The notes beneath the pieces were generated by a model. The model ran no database searches and was not told where the DNA came from. It was given only the letters and a program-made list of their open reading frames with translations. Shown here one piece after another: positions 24,610-33,887 of a stretch of DNA of 64,000 nt. Origin of the DNA: Lachnospiraceae bacterium (GTDB lineage Bacteria > Bacillota > Clostridia > Lachnospirales > Lachnospiraceae); assembly GCA_022767285.1 (NCBI GenBank), contig JALENY010000027.1:1-64000 (forward strand), written 5' to 3'. Position numbers and translations under genes: made by a program. Each line of letters starts with the position of its first letter. The stretch's first letter is position 1.

Positions 24610-26112
24610 TCAGTTCCAGTTCATTCGTCCGTAGCGTTTTGTTATGGCAAGAATTTCTTCTTTCAGTTCGTCAGTCAGTTCTCCCTCTTTCAACCGCCAG
24701 CGCCAGTTGATGCCAATAGTCGAAGGCTTGTTGATTCTGGAACGATTGTCATAACCGAGATAATCCTGAATAGGAATAATGCAGCATTTGGCATTGCTTC
24801 TCATTACGAGACTGACAAATGATTTGTACAGCCATTTTTTCGGGGTATAGTGGTCGCAGAGATAATCCCGTGCTTTTTCCTGTTCTTCCTTTGAAATGCT
24901 GTTGAACCAGCCAACCAATGTCTCATTGTCATGGGTTCCGGTGTAAGCAACACAGTTTTCCGGATAATTGTGGGGCAAATAGTCGTTCGCAGAACCCGAA
25001 TCCCTCGAATCAAAAGCAAATTCCAGAACTTTCATGCCGGGGAAGCCGGAATCCAGCACAAGCTGGCGGACAGAATCAGTCACATAGCCCAGATCTTCCG
25101 CGATGACTTCGTGCCAGCCGAGATTATGCTCAATCGTTCGGAAAAGATCGATTCCGGGACCTTTTTCCCAGTGGCCGTTGACGGCAGAATCTTCACCGTA
25201 GGGAATGGAATAGTATTCGTCAAAGCCGCGGAAATGGTCGATGCGAACCACATCGTACAACTGGAAGCAATACCACATGCGGGAACACCACCACTGGTAT
25301 CCGGTGCTTCGGTGATAATCCCAGCGATAGAGCGGATTGCCCCAGAGCTGTCCGGTGGCGGAAAAACCGTCAGGCGGGCAGCCGGCAACTGCAACCGGTA
25401 CATTATTTTCGTCCAGTTGGAAAAGCTCAGGATGCGCCCAGGCATCGGCGCTGTTCATGGACACGTAAATGGGAATGTCGCCAATAATCTTAATATTTTT
25501 GCTGTTTGCGTATGCTTTTAGTGCTTTCCACTGTTCCAGAAATTTGAACTGGAGAAATTTCTGGAACTCAATATCAAAATAGAGCTCTTTGCGGTAATAG
25601 TCCATGGCAAAACCGTAGCGAAGGCGGATATCCTCGGCCCACTGGGTCCAGGGTTTTCCGTCAAAGCGGTCTTTTACGGCCATGAACAGACAATAGTCGG
25701 AAAGCCACCAGTCGTTTTGTGCGATAAATTTTTGGTATTCCTGATTCTGATAGATGTTGCTGCGCTCATAGGCTTTACGAAGAAGTGGGTAGCGCTGTTC
25801 ATAGAGATTTTTGTAATTTATGTCATCTGCGTTTTTCTTTGTGTCAATCTCGTTGCATTCTTCTTCCGTCAGCAGACCTTCATCAACCAGAGTTTCAAGA
25901 CTTATGAAATACGGGTTCCCTGCAAAAGTAGAAAAAGACTGATAAGGGGAATCTCCGTAGCTGGTGGGCCCAAGGGGAAGAATCTGCCAGTAGCTCTGGC
26001 CGGCTTCTTTTAACCAATCCACGAAATGGTAAGCGCTTTTTGAAAAACATCCGATTCCATATCTGGAAGGAAGGCTTGAAATAGACAACAAAATTCCTGC
26101 TGCACGATTCAT
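24610..26112 (-). CDS. malQ: 4-alpha-glucanotransferase (amylomaltase)
   Basis: 500-residue GH77 enzyme that transfers alpha-1,4-glucan segments between maltodextrins in the cytoplasm. It begins NRAAGILLSISSLPSRYGIG as the family does. Active-site segments are VRIDHFRGFDEYY (nucleophile Asp), IAEDLGYVT (acid/base Glu) and YTGTHDNETLVGW. AAGGAGAC precedes the ATG at 26112. No glycogen or maltose genes are adjacent. Confidence 0.96.
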   Translation of the reverse strand: MNRAAGILLSISSLPSRYGIGCFSKSAYHFVDWLKEAGQSYWQILPLGPTSYGDSPYQSFSTFAGNPYFISLETLVDEGLLTEEECNEIDTKKNADDINYKNLYEQRYPLLRKAYERSNIYQNQEYQKFIAQNDWWLSDYCLFMAVKDRFDGKPWTQWAEDIRLRYGFAMDYYRKELYFDIEFQKFLQFKFLEQWKALKAYANSKNIKIIGDIPIYVSMNSADAWAHPELFQLDENNVPVAVAGCPPDGFSATGQLWGNPLYRWDYHRSTGYQWWCSRMWYCFQLYDVVRIDHFRGFDEYYSIPYGEDSAVNGHWEKGPGIDLFRTIEHNLGWHEVIAEDLGYVTDSVRQLVLDSGFPGMKVLEFAFDSRDSGSANDYLPHNYPENCVAYTGTHDNETLVGWFNSISKEEQEKARDYLCDHYTPKKWLYKSFVSLVMRSNAKCCIIPIQDYLGYDNRSRINKPSTIGINWRWRLKEGELTDELKEEILAITKRYGRMNWN

Positions 26113-26374
26113 ATGTAACTGTCTCCTTTGTTAAAAATATCTTCAATAATCATAACATCAAAGTATGATGAAAAGATAGGATTTTTTTTGAAAAACGACA
26201 GAAAAAGGATACATTTTGCAAAAGTGCTGTCATTGCAATGCCCGGACCAATGCCGGTTTTATAATTAGAACGGATTGGGTAGTTGCAACCCACGAGAAAA
26301 TATTTTATAATGAAAGAACTGTGAATGCAGCAGCGAAACTGCTGTAAAACAAGGAGAAAGAAGGAGATTTTATT

Positions 26375-27361
26375 ATGAGTATTCGAATTGGTATCTTAGG
26401 ATATGGCAACCTCGGAAGGGGAGTGGAATGTGCAGTAAAACAGAATGCGGACATGGAACTGACCGCTGTTTTTACAAGAAGAAACCCGGAGACAGTAAAT
26501 ATTTTAACCAAAACAGCATCTGTATGCAGTGTTTCTGATATTGCAGACTGGAAAGATAAGATCGACGTTCTGATTCTCTGCGGCGGAAGTGCCACAGACC
26601 TTCCGGTTCAGACCCCTGAATATGCAAAACTTTTTAATGTTGTAGATAGTTTTGACACTCATGCGAGAATTCCGGAACATTTTGCAAATGTAGATTCAGC
26701 TGCAAAAGAGGGCGGCAATGTGGGAATTATCTCTGTTGGCTGGGATCCGGGTATGTTTTCTTTGAACCGTATGTATGCAAATGCCATTTTGCCGGAAGGA
26801 AAAGACTATACTTTCTGGGGAAAAGGAGTCAGCCAGGGTCATTCGGATGCGATCCGCCGTATTAAAGGGGTAAAAAACGCAAAGCAGTATACGATTCCGG
26901 TGGAGGCTGCACTGGAAGCAGCCAGAAGTGGAGAAAATCCGGAACTGACCACCAGACAGAAACACACGAGAGAGTGCTTTGTAGTTCTGGAAGAGGGTGC
27001 TGACGCGGCGAAAGTTGAACAGGAAATTGTAACTATGCCCAACTATTTTGCAGACTACGATACAACCGTTCACTTTATCAGTGAAGAAGAACTTCTGGCA
27101 AATCACAGCGGTATACCACATGGAGGTTTCGTGCTGAGAAGCGGTGTGACCGGTTGGGAAAAAGAGAATAAACATGTGATTGAGTACAGCCTGAAACTGG
27201 ATTCCAATCCGGAATTCACTTCTTCTGTTATTTTGGCTTATGCCAGAGCGGCATATCGTCTGGCAAAAGAAGGTCAGAGCGGATGCAAAACGGTATTTGA
27301 TATTGCACCGGCATATTTAAGCGCAAAATCAGGAGAGGAACTTCGCGCAAGACTGTTGTAA
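26375..27361 (+). CDS. ddh: meso-diaminopimelate dehydrogenase
   Basis: 328 residues. NADP site RIGILGYGNLGRGVE at the N-terminus; signature segments LCGGSATDLP, VDSFDTHARIPEH and SVGWDPGMFSLNR. It makes meso-DAP from tetrahydrodipicolinate and ammonia in one step, feeding lysine and peptidoglycan synthesis. Single gene with AAGGAG upstream. The 163 bp after it holds no gene I can see. Confidence 0.95.
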   Translation: MSIRIGILGYGNLGRGVECAVKQNADMELTAVFTRRNPETVNILTKTASVCSVSDIADWKDKIDVLILCGGSATDLPVQTPEYAKLFNVVDSFDTHARIPEHFANVDSAAKEGGNVGIISVGWDPGMFSLNRMYANAILPEGKDYTFWGKGVSQGHSDAIRRIKGVKNAKQYTIPVEAALEAARSGENPELTTRQKHTRECFVVLEEGADAAKVEQEIVTMPNYFADYDTTVHFISEEELLANHSGIPHGGFVLRSGVTGWEKENKHVIEYSLKLDSNPEFTSSVILAYARAAYRLAKEGQSGCKTVFDIAPAYLSAKSGEELRARLL

Positions 27362-27524
27362 TTGAATTGATGAATAAGGCAAATGTAAAATCCGGCTGTT
27401 CTGAATCGCGATTGTCCATCAAGAGCAGCGAGTCTGTGGCTCTGAGAAAAAACATCAAATGCAACAAAGCGGCAGTTTTGAGGCACAATAGGGACAGAAG
27501 TAAAGAATAAGGAGGAATTTGTTT

Positions 27525-28385
27525 ATGAAAAAGAATAAAAAATGGCTCTGGGGACTTCTGGTTCTGGTGATTCTTTTGGCGGGCCTTACGGTGGGCGTCA
27601 TGAAAATGTCACAGACCGCAAAAGATAACATCATCCGTGCGATGTATGTGCCTTATGGGGAAAGCGGTTCTTATGTGATGATCGATATCAAGAACGGAAC
27701 AGTATTTACTGTGAATATGCCGGAGAATATATTTGACATCAACGGGAAGAAGATGGAACCTTCTGACTTGAAGAAAGGCAACATTCTTGATATTTATGGC
27801 AATGGTATTATGGCGGAATCTTACCCGGGGCAGTATATGGGAGTGACCGAGATTCATGTGGTGGAGGAAGGAAAACCGGAAGATGCGGATCAATATCAGC
27901 AGATCATTGATGGACTGTATTTTGAACCGGATCCTGCTCAGATTCCCTATCTGTCAGCAACCTACCGTACGGAACAGGCAATTGTGACGGTGACTATACC
28001 GAACGGAAGCTATTCCTGGTCCTATGAAAATGAGAATGGACAGACCACGGAAGTTGAGGCTGACAGCGCTCATGTACTGATGTGGGAAGAAGAACTGTTG
28101 GGAGACGTTTCTATCGGTGAAGCAACGGATGTGGAACTGACTTTTGACAAAAAGCCGAAGGAAGTGCAGGTGAGCCGCTGGGAAGCACAGTACCGTGATA
28201 ATCAGGACTATCTGAATGACAATCCGGATGGGGAACCGGTAGAGCTTACGACGGATGAAGAAGCCGTCACATCCAGTGTTCAGAAAGTAACAAAATGGAT
28301 TTTAAAAGCGGAACCGGGTTATATATACCGTGTGAAAGCAACATGGGAAAACGGTATGGTTGAATACGGATTCCTGACGAAATAA
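27525..28385 (+). CDS. membrane-anchored extracytoplasmic protein of unknown function
   Basis: 286 residues. N-terminal KKNKKWLWGLLVLVILLAGL is an uncleaved signal anchor. Residues about 40-115 resemble a small OB-like DUF3221-type domain (GTVFTVNMPENIFDIN, LKKGNILDIYGNG). The rest, from about 140, looks like an Ig-like beta domain (QAIVTVTIPNGSYSWSY, ending YIYRVKATWENGMVEYGF). GGAGGAAT sets ATG 27525. It ends 19 bp before the ArsR start, so they may share a transcript. Confidence 0.8.
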   Translation: MKKNKKWLWGLLVLVILLAGLTVGVMKMSQTAKDNIIRAMYVPYGESGSYVMIDIKNGTVFTVNMPENIFDINGKKMEPSDLKKGNILDIYGNGIMAESYPGQYMGVTEIHVVEEGKPEDADQYQQIIDGLYFEPDPAQIPYLSATYRTEQAIVTVTIPNGSYSWSYENENGQTTEVEADSAHVLMWEEELLGDVSIGEATDVELTFDKKPKEVQVSRWEAQYRDNQDYLNDNPDGEPVELTTDEEAVTSSVQKVTKWILKAEPGYIYRVKATWENGMVEYGFLTK

Positions 28386-28404
28386 AATGGAACAGGAGAA
28401 AAGC

Positions 28405-28713
28405 ATGAGTGAAAAAAAGCTGAGACATCCGTGCGATACGGAAACGTTATATGATCTGGCAGAATTATTCAAGGTATTTGGAGATTCTACGCGTATCCGT
28501 ATTCTGTATACGCTGACGGAGGGAGAGATGTGTGTACAGGATATTGCGGATACATTGAATATGACGCAGAGTGCGATTTCTCACCAATTGCGTATCCTGA
28601 AGCAAATGTCACTGGTAAAATTCCGCAGGGAAGGGAAAACGATTTATTATTCACTGGCAGACTCCCATGTGGCGACGATTATGAATCAGGGACTGGAACA
28701 TGTCTGTGAATAG
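28405..28713 (+). CDS. ArsR/SmtB family metal sensor with alpha-5 zinc site
   Basis: 102 residues. Winged HTH: VQDIADTLNMTQSAISHQLRILKQM. The last helix has DSH followed ten residues later by HVCE, which matches the SmtB alpha-5 zinc ligands (D, H, H, E at offsets 0, 2, 13, 16). Such proteins release DNA when Zn or Co binds. No pump is next door, but an ArsR-type operator lies before the P-type ATPase at 33888. CAGGAG before ATG 28405 favours it over the ATG at 28387. Confidence 0.9.
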   Translation: MSEKKLRHPCDTETLYDLAELFKVFGDSTRIRILYTLTEGEMCVQDIADTLNMTQSAISHQLRILKQMSLVKFRREGKTIYYSLADSHVATIMNQGLEHVCE

Positions 28714-28820
28714 AAGAAAGTAAGAATCAAAAACAGATAACGGAAAGACAGAAAACAGAAAGATAAGGAATGAAAGTCAAAAAACGGGAAAACAGGGAAC
28801 AAAAAAGGAGACACTCTGCT

Positions 28821-30551
28821 ATGGATAAAAAACAGTTGAAAAAAAGAATCGATGTGGCTGTGGGACGGATTCCTGCAGATGTGGTGATCCGAAATGCAAA
28901 AGTCGTCGATGTGTGCGGCGGAAAGATACTGGAAGGTGATATTGCTGTCTGTGACGGAATCATCGCAGGTGTCGGTTCTTATGAGGGGAAAAAACAATAT
29001 GACGCTGCCGGAAAATATGCCATACCGGGGTTGATTGACGGTCATATTCATATTGAATCTGCCTGTGTCAGCCCCGAGGAACTGAGCCGTATGATCGTAC
29101 CCTTTGGAACCACGACGATTGTGGCGGATCCTCATGAAATTGTGAATGTATGTGGTATTACCGGTTTAAACTATATGCTGGATGCCGCAGAAAAAGCAGC
29201 GCTGGATATTAAATATATGCTTCCCTCATGTGTACCGGCCACACCCTTTGAACATGCCGGCGCCGTTATCGATGCCGGCGCTATGGAACAGCCCATTTCT
29301 GACGGGCGTATTCTCGGCCTGGGTGAATTCATGAATTTTCCGGGGGTTGTGAATGCGTTTCCACAGGATCTGGAGAAAATTCTGGTGGCGTGTCATAACG
29401 GAAAAATCATTGACGGACATTGCCCCGGTCTTTCTGGAAAGGAACTGAATGCCTATGCGTCCACCGGCATTCATTCTGATCATGAGTGTACTACCGTGGA
29501 AGAGATGGAGTCGCGCCTTTCGGCTGGAATGTATGTAATTATGCGTCAGGGTTCCGCCTGTCATAATCTGGAGGAATTGCTGAAAGGGGTGACTCCATAT
29601 AACAGCCGAAGATGTCTGCTCTGTTCCGATGACCGTCAACCGAAGACTATTTTTGAAGAAGGCCATCTGGATAATCATCTGCGCTTATGTGTTAAAAACG
29701 GTATCGACCCCGTAACTGCCGTGCAGATGGCCAGTCTGAATGCCGCAGAATGTTTCGGACTTTCAGACCGTGGTGCGATTGTGCCGGGCCGCAGAGCGGA
29801 TGTGGTACTGGTGGATGATCTGGAAAGTTTTCGTGTGCATCAGGTATTTATCGGAGGACAGGAAGCGGCTCGGGATGGTGTTTACCTTCTTCCTGTGGAA
29901 AGGCAGGATATCACGCCGGTGCGCGGTAGTTTCCATGTAAAAGATTTTTCTCCTGAAAAACTGCACATGCATCTGACTTCCGGTCATGTGCATGTGATCG
30001 ATGTGATGCCCGGAGGTGTTGTTACCGGAAAAGGTATCGCAGACATTATTATTGATAAAAATGGTGAGTTTGTCTACAGTCCCAAAGAAGATATCGTGAA
30101 GCTGGCTGTAGTGGAACGTCACAATAATACGGGAAATGTTGCCTGCGGATTCCTTCGGGGCTACGGGCTGAAGAAGGGAGCGGTTGCCGTATCAATTGCC
30201 CACGATTCTCACAATATCATTGTGGCCGGAACCAGTGACGAAGAGATGGCTGCGGCTGTGAGACAGGTGATTGAACAGGAAGGCGGAGCAGCTTTGATTT
30301 GGGAAGGCAAAACCATTGAGAATATGCCGCTGCCCATTGCCGGCATTATGAGTGACAAAAGCGGTGAATGGGTGGATAAAAAACTGACAGACCTCCATCT
30401 GGCTGCCTTTGAAAAAATGGGTATCAGCCGGGAGGTAGATCCTGTTATGACACTGGCCTTTATGGCACTTCCGGTGATTCCGGAACTGAAACTTACCGAT
30501 ATGGGACTTTTTGATGTGACAAGATTTGAATTTATTTCTGTGGAAGCGTGA
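28821..30551 (+). CDS. ade: adenine deaminase
   Basis: 576 residues, usual length. Amidohydrolase motif GLIDGHIHIES near residue 75 provides metal ligands, followed by TTTIVADPHEIVNV and DGHCPG. The C-terminal Ade domain contains VVERHNNTGN and IAHDSHNIIVAGTSD. It converts adenine to hypoxanthine in purine salvage. AAAAGGAG before ATG 28821 fixes the start; the frame is open from 28770. Confidence 0.95.
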   Translation: MDKKQLKKRIDVAVGRIPADVVIRNAKVVDVCGGKILEGDIAVCDGIIAGVGSYEGKKQYDAAGKYAIPGLIDGHIHIESACVSPEELSRMIVPFGTTTIVADPHEIVNVCGITGLNYMLDAAEKAALDIKYMLPSCVPATPFEHAGAVIDAGAMEQPISDGRILGLGEFMNFPGVVNAFPQDLEKILVACHNGKIIDGHCPGLSGKELNAYASTGIHSDHECTTVEEMESRLSAGMYVIMRQGSACHNLEELLKGVTPYNSRRCLLCSDDRQPKTIFEEGHLDNHLRLCVKNGIDPVTAVQMASLNAAECFGLSDRGAIVPGRRADVVLVDDLESFRVHQVFIGGQEAARDGVYLLPVERQDITPVRGSFHVKDFSPEKLHMHLTSGHVHVIDVMPGGVVTGKGIADIIIDKNGEFVYSPKEDIVKLAVVERHNNTGNVACGFLRGYGLKKGAVAVSIAHDSHNIIVAGTSDEEMAAAVRQVIEQEGGAALIWEGKTIENMPLPIAGIMSDKSGEWVDKKLTDLHLAAFEKMGISREVDPVMTLAFMALPVIPELKLTDMGLFDVTRFEFISVEA

Positions 30552-30612
30552 GAAATAGCGGAATGAATCACACGATTTTTTAAAAAAGCGTGAAATTTCA
30601 TAGGGAGTTATC

Positions 30613-31374
30613 ATGAACAGACAGTTATTGGCAGAGACAGCTACATTAGCTGGCGAGATTATGTTAAAAAGCGGAGCGGAAACCTTCCGTGTGGAAGATA
30701 CCATGGCACATATCCTTCGTAAGGGGAATGATTTTGAAGTTTCCCCGGTGGCCTTCACCACTGCGATTCTGGTTTCGCTGGAAGATGGAAAAACGGAACC
30801 CATTACCATAATACGCCGTGTCAAAACGGGAAGCACGAACTTAAGCAGGATTGTTCAGGTGAATGATATTTCCAGAAAATATTGTGCGGATGAGATCACG
30901 CTGGAAGAAGCCAGCGTGATGTTAAAACAAATACAGGGAAAAGAGTATAACAAAGCATTGTATAATTTGGCAACCATAGGGGTGGCGGCCGGATTTGCTC
31001 TGTTCTTTGGAGGAAGCCATGTGGATTTTCTGATGGCGGTTTTGTCCGGTGCTATTTTGGCCATGTGTATCACTCTGGGAAGGTATCTGAAACTGAATGG
31101 ATTTATTCAGAAATGTATATCCTGTGCTGTTATGGCTTTTTGCTGTGCTGCGGCAGATTCACTGGCCGTACCGACTATGGATATGGACAAAGTGATTATC
31201 AGTACGATTATGCCGCTGGTTCCGGGAGTGGCCATTACGAATGCAGTTCGGGATACTTTGCAGGGCGATTATTTGTCCGGCAGTGCGCGGGTGATGGAAG
31301 CTTTTGTGACGGCGGCATCCATCGCCGTTGGTGTCGGTATTGGAATTGCAGTTTTTCGATTCTTTTTTGGATAG
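30613..31374 (+). CDS. threonine/serine exporter, ThrE N-terminal subunit (DUF1212)
   Basis: 253 residues. A soluble N-terminal half with the conserved stretch AGEIMLKSGAETFRVEDTM and TTAILVSLEDG, then about five membrane segments from residue 115. In ThrE of Corynebacterium this half is fused to a second membrane half. Here the second half is the next gene, 12 bp on. The pair likely exports threonine, serine or small peptides. Confidence 0.88.
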   Translation: MNRQLLAETATLAGEIMLKSGAETFRVEDTMAHILRKGNDFEVSPVAFTTAILVSLEDGKTEPITIIRRVKTGSTNLSRIVQVNDISRKYCADEITLEEASVMLKQIQGKEYNKALYNLATIGVAAGFALFFGGSHVDFLMAVLSGAILAMCITLGRYLKLNGFIQKCISCAVMAFCCAAADSLAVPTMDMDKVIISTIMPLVPGVAITNAVRDTLQGDYLSGSARVMEAFVTAASIAVGVGIGIAVFRFFFG

Positions 31375-31386
31375 GAGGGGAAAAAT

Positions 31387-31821
31387 ATGATTATAGGTGT
31401 AATCGGCACTTTTATTGCAATCATGGCGTTCGCAGTATTGCTTGAAACCCCCAGAAAATATCTGATTCCTGCGGCAATCGTCGGAGCGCTGGGCGGGTTT
31501 GTGTATTTGCTTGGAATCAGGCTGGAACTGGACGTTGTGTTGTCTTCTTTTTTGTCGGCACTGAGTGTGTCTTTTCTGTCTCATATCTTTGCACGCATCT
31601 ATAAAGCTCCGGTCACGCTTTTTCTGGTTGCAGGTATCCTTCCCACCGTTCCGGGTGGCGGTATGTATGAGATCGTATCGCATATTATCGGAGGCTTTCC
31701 CTCCGCGAGTATCTATTATCTGATTCAGACACTGGAAATTGCGGGCGTGATTGCGCTGGCTATTTTCGTGGTGGATTCTGTTTTTCGTGTAAAGAAAAAC
31801 CGGGGAAAAAACAGTGTGTGA
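31387..31821 (+). CDS. threonine/serine exporter, ThrE C-terminal subunit (DUF3815)
   Basis: 144 residues with four to five membrane segments. Motif PVTLFLVAGILPTVPGGGMYEI is the ThrE C-terminal signature. AGGAGG precedes ATG 31387. It forms a split exporter with the gene before it. Confidence 0.88.
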   Translation: MIIGVIGTFIAIMAFAVLLETPRKYLIPAAIVGALGGFVYLLGIRLELDVVLSSFLSALSVSFLSHIFARIYKAPVTLFLVAGILPTVPGGGMYEIVSHIIGGFPSASIYYLIQTLEIAGVIALAIFVVDSVFRVKKNRGKNSV

Positions 31822-31856
31822 TTGTTGGCATGCGCAAATAGTCATATTCTGTCTGT

Positions 31857-32558
31857 CTATAAAATAGAGTGCAGTTCTGATTCTGTAAGCGGTCGAAATT
31901 CTCCCGGCTTCAGATTGGAATCCAGCTTAAGGGGGCCTATAGATAAACGTTTTAAAAAGAGTACTTTTTTGTTAACAGCCTGAAACATGCGTTTAACCTG
32001 GTGGAATTTTCCCTCAAAAATCTCAACTTCGATTTCCGAAATATCATCAGAGCTCAAAATGCGGAGATTCGCCGGCAATGCGGAGAATTCCTCATCAAAG
32101 ACAAGCCCTTCGCGGAAATCGTTCACATCTTTTTCTGTGACTTTTCCCTCGATTCGCGCATAGTAGACTTTGCCGACATGCTTTTTGGGGGAGAGAAGGC
32201 GATGGGCCAATGCGCCGTCATTGGTGATCAGCAGAAGTCCTTCCGTATCCTTATCAAGACGTCCTACCGGAAACAGATCATTTCGTCGGCAATCGCCCAG
32301 CAGATCAAGAACGGTTTTCTGAAAATTATCTTCTGTGGCAGATACAACTCCCTGAGGCTTATTTAGCATATAGTAATAGTATTTTTCATATTCTACCGGC
32401 TGGCTCTGGAAAAGAATCCGGTCGGAATTTTCATGAATGGTCAGATCACCTTTTTTGACGACCAGACCATTTACCTGAACCATTCCTTTTTTCAGATACT
32501 GTTTAACTTCACTTCTGCTTCCGATTCCGGCGTTTGCCAGAAATTTGTCAAGACGCAT
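31857..32558 (-). CDS. rsuA: 16S rRNA pseudouridine synthase, RsuA family
   Basis: 233 residues. N-terminal S4 RNA-binding domain (MRLDKFLANAGIGSRSEVKQYL). The catalytic motif PVGRLDKDTEGLLLITNDG carries the active Asp, and KVYYARIEGK and EGKFHQVKRMF follow. It should modify U516 of 16S rRNA or a similar site. GGGAGG precedes the ATG at 32558. Confidence 0.92.
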   Translation of the reverse strand: MRLDKFLANAGIGSRSEVKQYLKKGMVQVNGLVVKKGDLTIHENSDRILFQSQPVEYEKYYYYMLNKPQGVVSATEDNFQKTVLDLLGDCRRNDLFPVGRLDKDTEGLLLITNDGALAHRLLSPKKHVGKVYYARIEGKVTEKDVNDFREGLVFDEEFSALPANLRILSSDDISEIEVEIFEGKFHQVKRMFQAVNKKVLFLKRLSIGPLKLDSNLKPGEFRPLTESELHSIL

Positions 32559-32732
32559 TGATATCCTCCCTGTATTTGTATTATCCGATCTTTGATTCTT
32601 GTACCGATTTAAGGTTCCGATGCATCGGTGTCTGTTTTCTGTATATAAATGCTGGTGTGTGCGATTTATATTAATCTCTGAATATCTGCGGCTATTTTAT
32701 CATAAAGGGAGGATTCCTGCCAGTGCTTATCC

Positions 32733-32768
32733 ATATAATATCAGATATAATATCAGATATAATATTAA
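32733..32768. repeat. 12-bp AT-rich tandem repeat
   Basis: ATATAATATCAG twice in tandem, then a third copy ending TTAA. It lies in the 270-bp gap between rsuA and the Cys-rich peptide gene, which otherwise holds no gene I can support. Confidence 0.7.
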
Positions 32769-32832
32769 ATATTCCGTGATTGCCAAAGAAGAAAAAAATG
32801 TGATAGAATATTGACATTAGGAGGAAATACAT

Positions 32833-32982
32833 ATGTTAGCTGATATTATTATCATAGGAATCATTGTACTGTGTCTGGTGGCAGTAGGTATACATTATTA
32901 TAAACGAAAAAAATCAGGCGCTTCAGGCTGCAGTTGTGGTTGTGGCGGATGTTCTGCTTCCTGCAATTCCAAAAAAGAATAA
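32833..32982 (+). CDS. FeoB-associated Cys-rich membrane protein
   Basis: 49 residues: one membrane helix (about 3-22, LADIIIIGIIVLCLVAVGI), a basic stretch YYKRKK, then a tail with five cysteines, GCSCGCGGCSASC. This is the classic small partner of FeoB iron transporters. There is no feoB here, so it stands alone before the BMC pair. TTAGGAGG lies 8 bases before ATG 32833. Confidence 0.82.
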   Translation: MLADIIIIGIIVLCLVAVGIHYYKRKKSGASGCSCGCGGCSASCNSKKE

Positions 32983-33050
32983 TAGCAGTTTTGCGTCCCA
33001 AAATAAAATTGGGGGAAAGAGGCGTGAAAGGAAAGGAATTGATTTTTCCG

Positions 33051-33079
33051 TTTACATTACCGGGCATTTGTGTTAAAAT
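33051..33079 (+). promoter_or_regulatory. sigma-A promoter of the BMC pair
   Basis: TTTACA 33051-33056, 17 bp spacer, TAAAAT 33074-33079, about 50 bases before the first BMC start. Confidence 0.65.
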
Positions 33080-33127
33080 TTAGGTATTGATAAAGTTGTA
33101 AATACTTTGGAAAGGAAAGGTTGTATT

Positions 33128-33427
33128 ATGGCGGAGAATTATACAGGTAAGGCCATCGGTGTTTTTGAACTGGACAACCTGGTGGCTTGTTTTGTAGCTG
33201 CTGATGTTGCAACAAAGACAGCTGATGTAAAAATTCAGGGTATTGAACGTAATCGTTTAAAATCTGGAGCTTGTGTAAAATTGCGTGGAAGTGTCTCAGA
33301 AGTGAAAGCAGCTATGGAGGCTGCATTGAAAGCGGCAGAACCGATTGCAAAAATAGTGAGCCATACTGTAATTGCATCTCCATCTGCTGATACAGAAACA
33401 GCAATAACGATGACGATTAAAAAATAG
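33128..33427 (+). CDS. BMC-domain microcompartment shell protein 1
   Basis: 99 residues, one BMC (PduA/EutM-type) domain: AIGVFELDNLVACFVAADVATKTADVKIQGIER, LRGSVSEVKAAMEAALKAAE and the final strand HTVIASPSADTE. The hexamer-pore loop region reads RNRLKSGACV instead of the usual KIGSGLV form. ATG 33128 has GGAAAGG upstream. It is followed 30 bp on by a second BMC gene. No encapsulated enzyme, pocT or pduN/eutN vertex gene is nearby. Confidence 0.88.
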   Translation: MAENYTGKAIGVFELDNLVACFVAADVATKTADVKIQGIERNRLKSGACVKLRGSVSEVKAAMEAALKAAEPIAKIVSHTVIASPSADTETAITMTIKK

Positions 33428-33457
33428 CGGTTTTAAAACAGGACAGGAGAGGATAGT

Positions 33458-33733
33458 ATGAGATTTGGAGCCTTTGGATTAGTTGAGGTAGTCGGGAGCG
33501 CATCTGCAGTCATGGTTGTGGATAAGATGTTAAAAACTTCTGATGTAGAATATCAGGCAAAGCATACGAAATGCGGCGGCCATGTGACCAGCATTATCAG
33601 TGGCGATGTTTCTGCTGTTACCGCAGCTGTTGAGAGTGTGAAACAGAATCCGCCGTGTGAGATCGTTGCTGCAGCAGTGATTTCCAATCCGTCAGAGGAA
33701 ACGATACGGGTCGTACTTGAAAATAAGAAATAA
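33458..33733 (+). CDS. BMC-domain microcompartment shell protein 2
   Basis: 91 residues, single BMC domain: FGAFGLVEVVGSASAVMVVDKMLKTSDVEY, HTKCGGHVTSIISGDVSAVTAAVESV, VAAAVISNPSEET. The pore-loop position carries TKCGGHV, with a cysteine that could bind metal or a cluster; that is speculation. CAGGAGAGG precedes ATG 33458. With the gene before it, it forms an isolated two-gene unit closed by a terminator. Confidence 0.88.
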   Translation: MRFGAFGLVEVVGSASAVMVVDKMLKTSDVEYQAKHTKCGGHVTSIISGDVSAVTAAVESVKQNPPCEIVAAAVISNPSEETIRVVLENKK

Positions 33734-33748
33734 TGAGAATGAGAAATA

Positions 33749-33793
33749 GCAAAACCTTCATGTTGATATCGGACATGGAGGTTTTGCATTTTT
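33749..33793 (+). terminator. Rho-independent terminator of the BMC pair
   Basis: GCAAAACCT pairs with AGGTTTTGC, with inner CAT/ATG pairs, followed by ATTTTTG. Confidence 0.75.
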
Positions 33794-33816
33794 GTGTAGA
33801 AAATTATAAAATCCTA

Positions 33817-33868
33817 TTGACATTCCTATGATTATGTGATTATATAAACGTATGAACAAACATTCATA
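33817..33868 (+). promoter_or_regulatory. ATPase promoter with ArsR-type operator
   Basis: TTGACA 33817-33822, 17 bp, TTATAT 33840-33845. Over the start site lies TATGAA-N6-TTCATA (33851-33868), the spacing and core of SmtB/CzrA-type ArsR operators. Confidence 0.65.
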
Positions 33869-33887
33869 TAAATGATGGGAGGGCATT

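Noticed and set aside
33128..33733. Complete bacterial microcompartment operon
   Set aside because: Only two hexamer-type shell genes are present; there are no vertex proteins, enzymes or encapsulation partners nearby.
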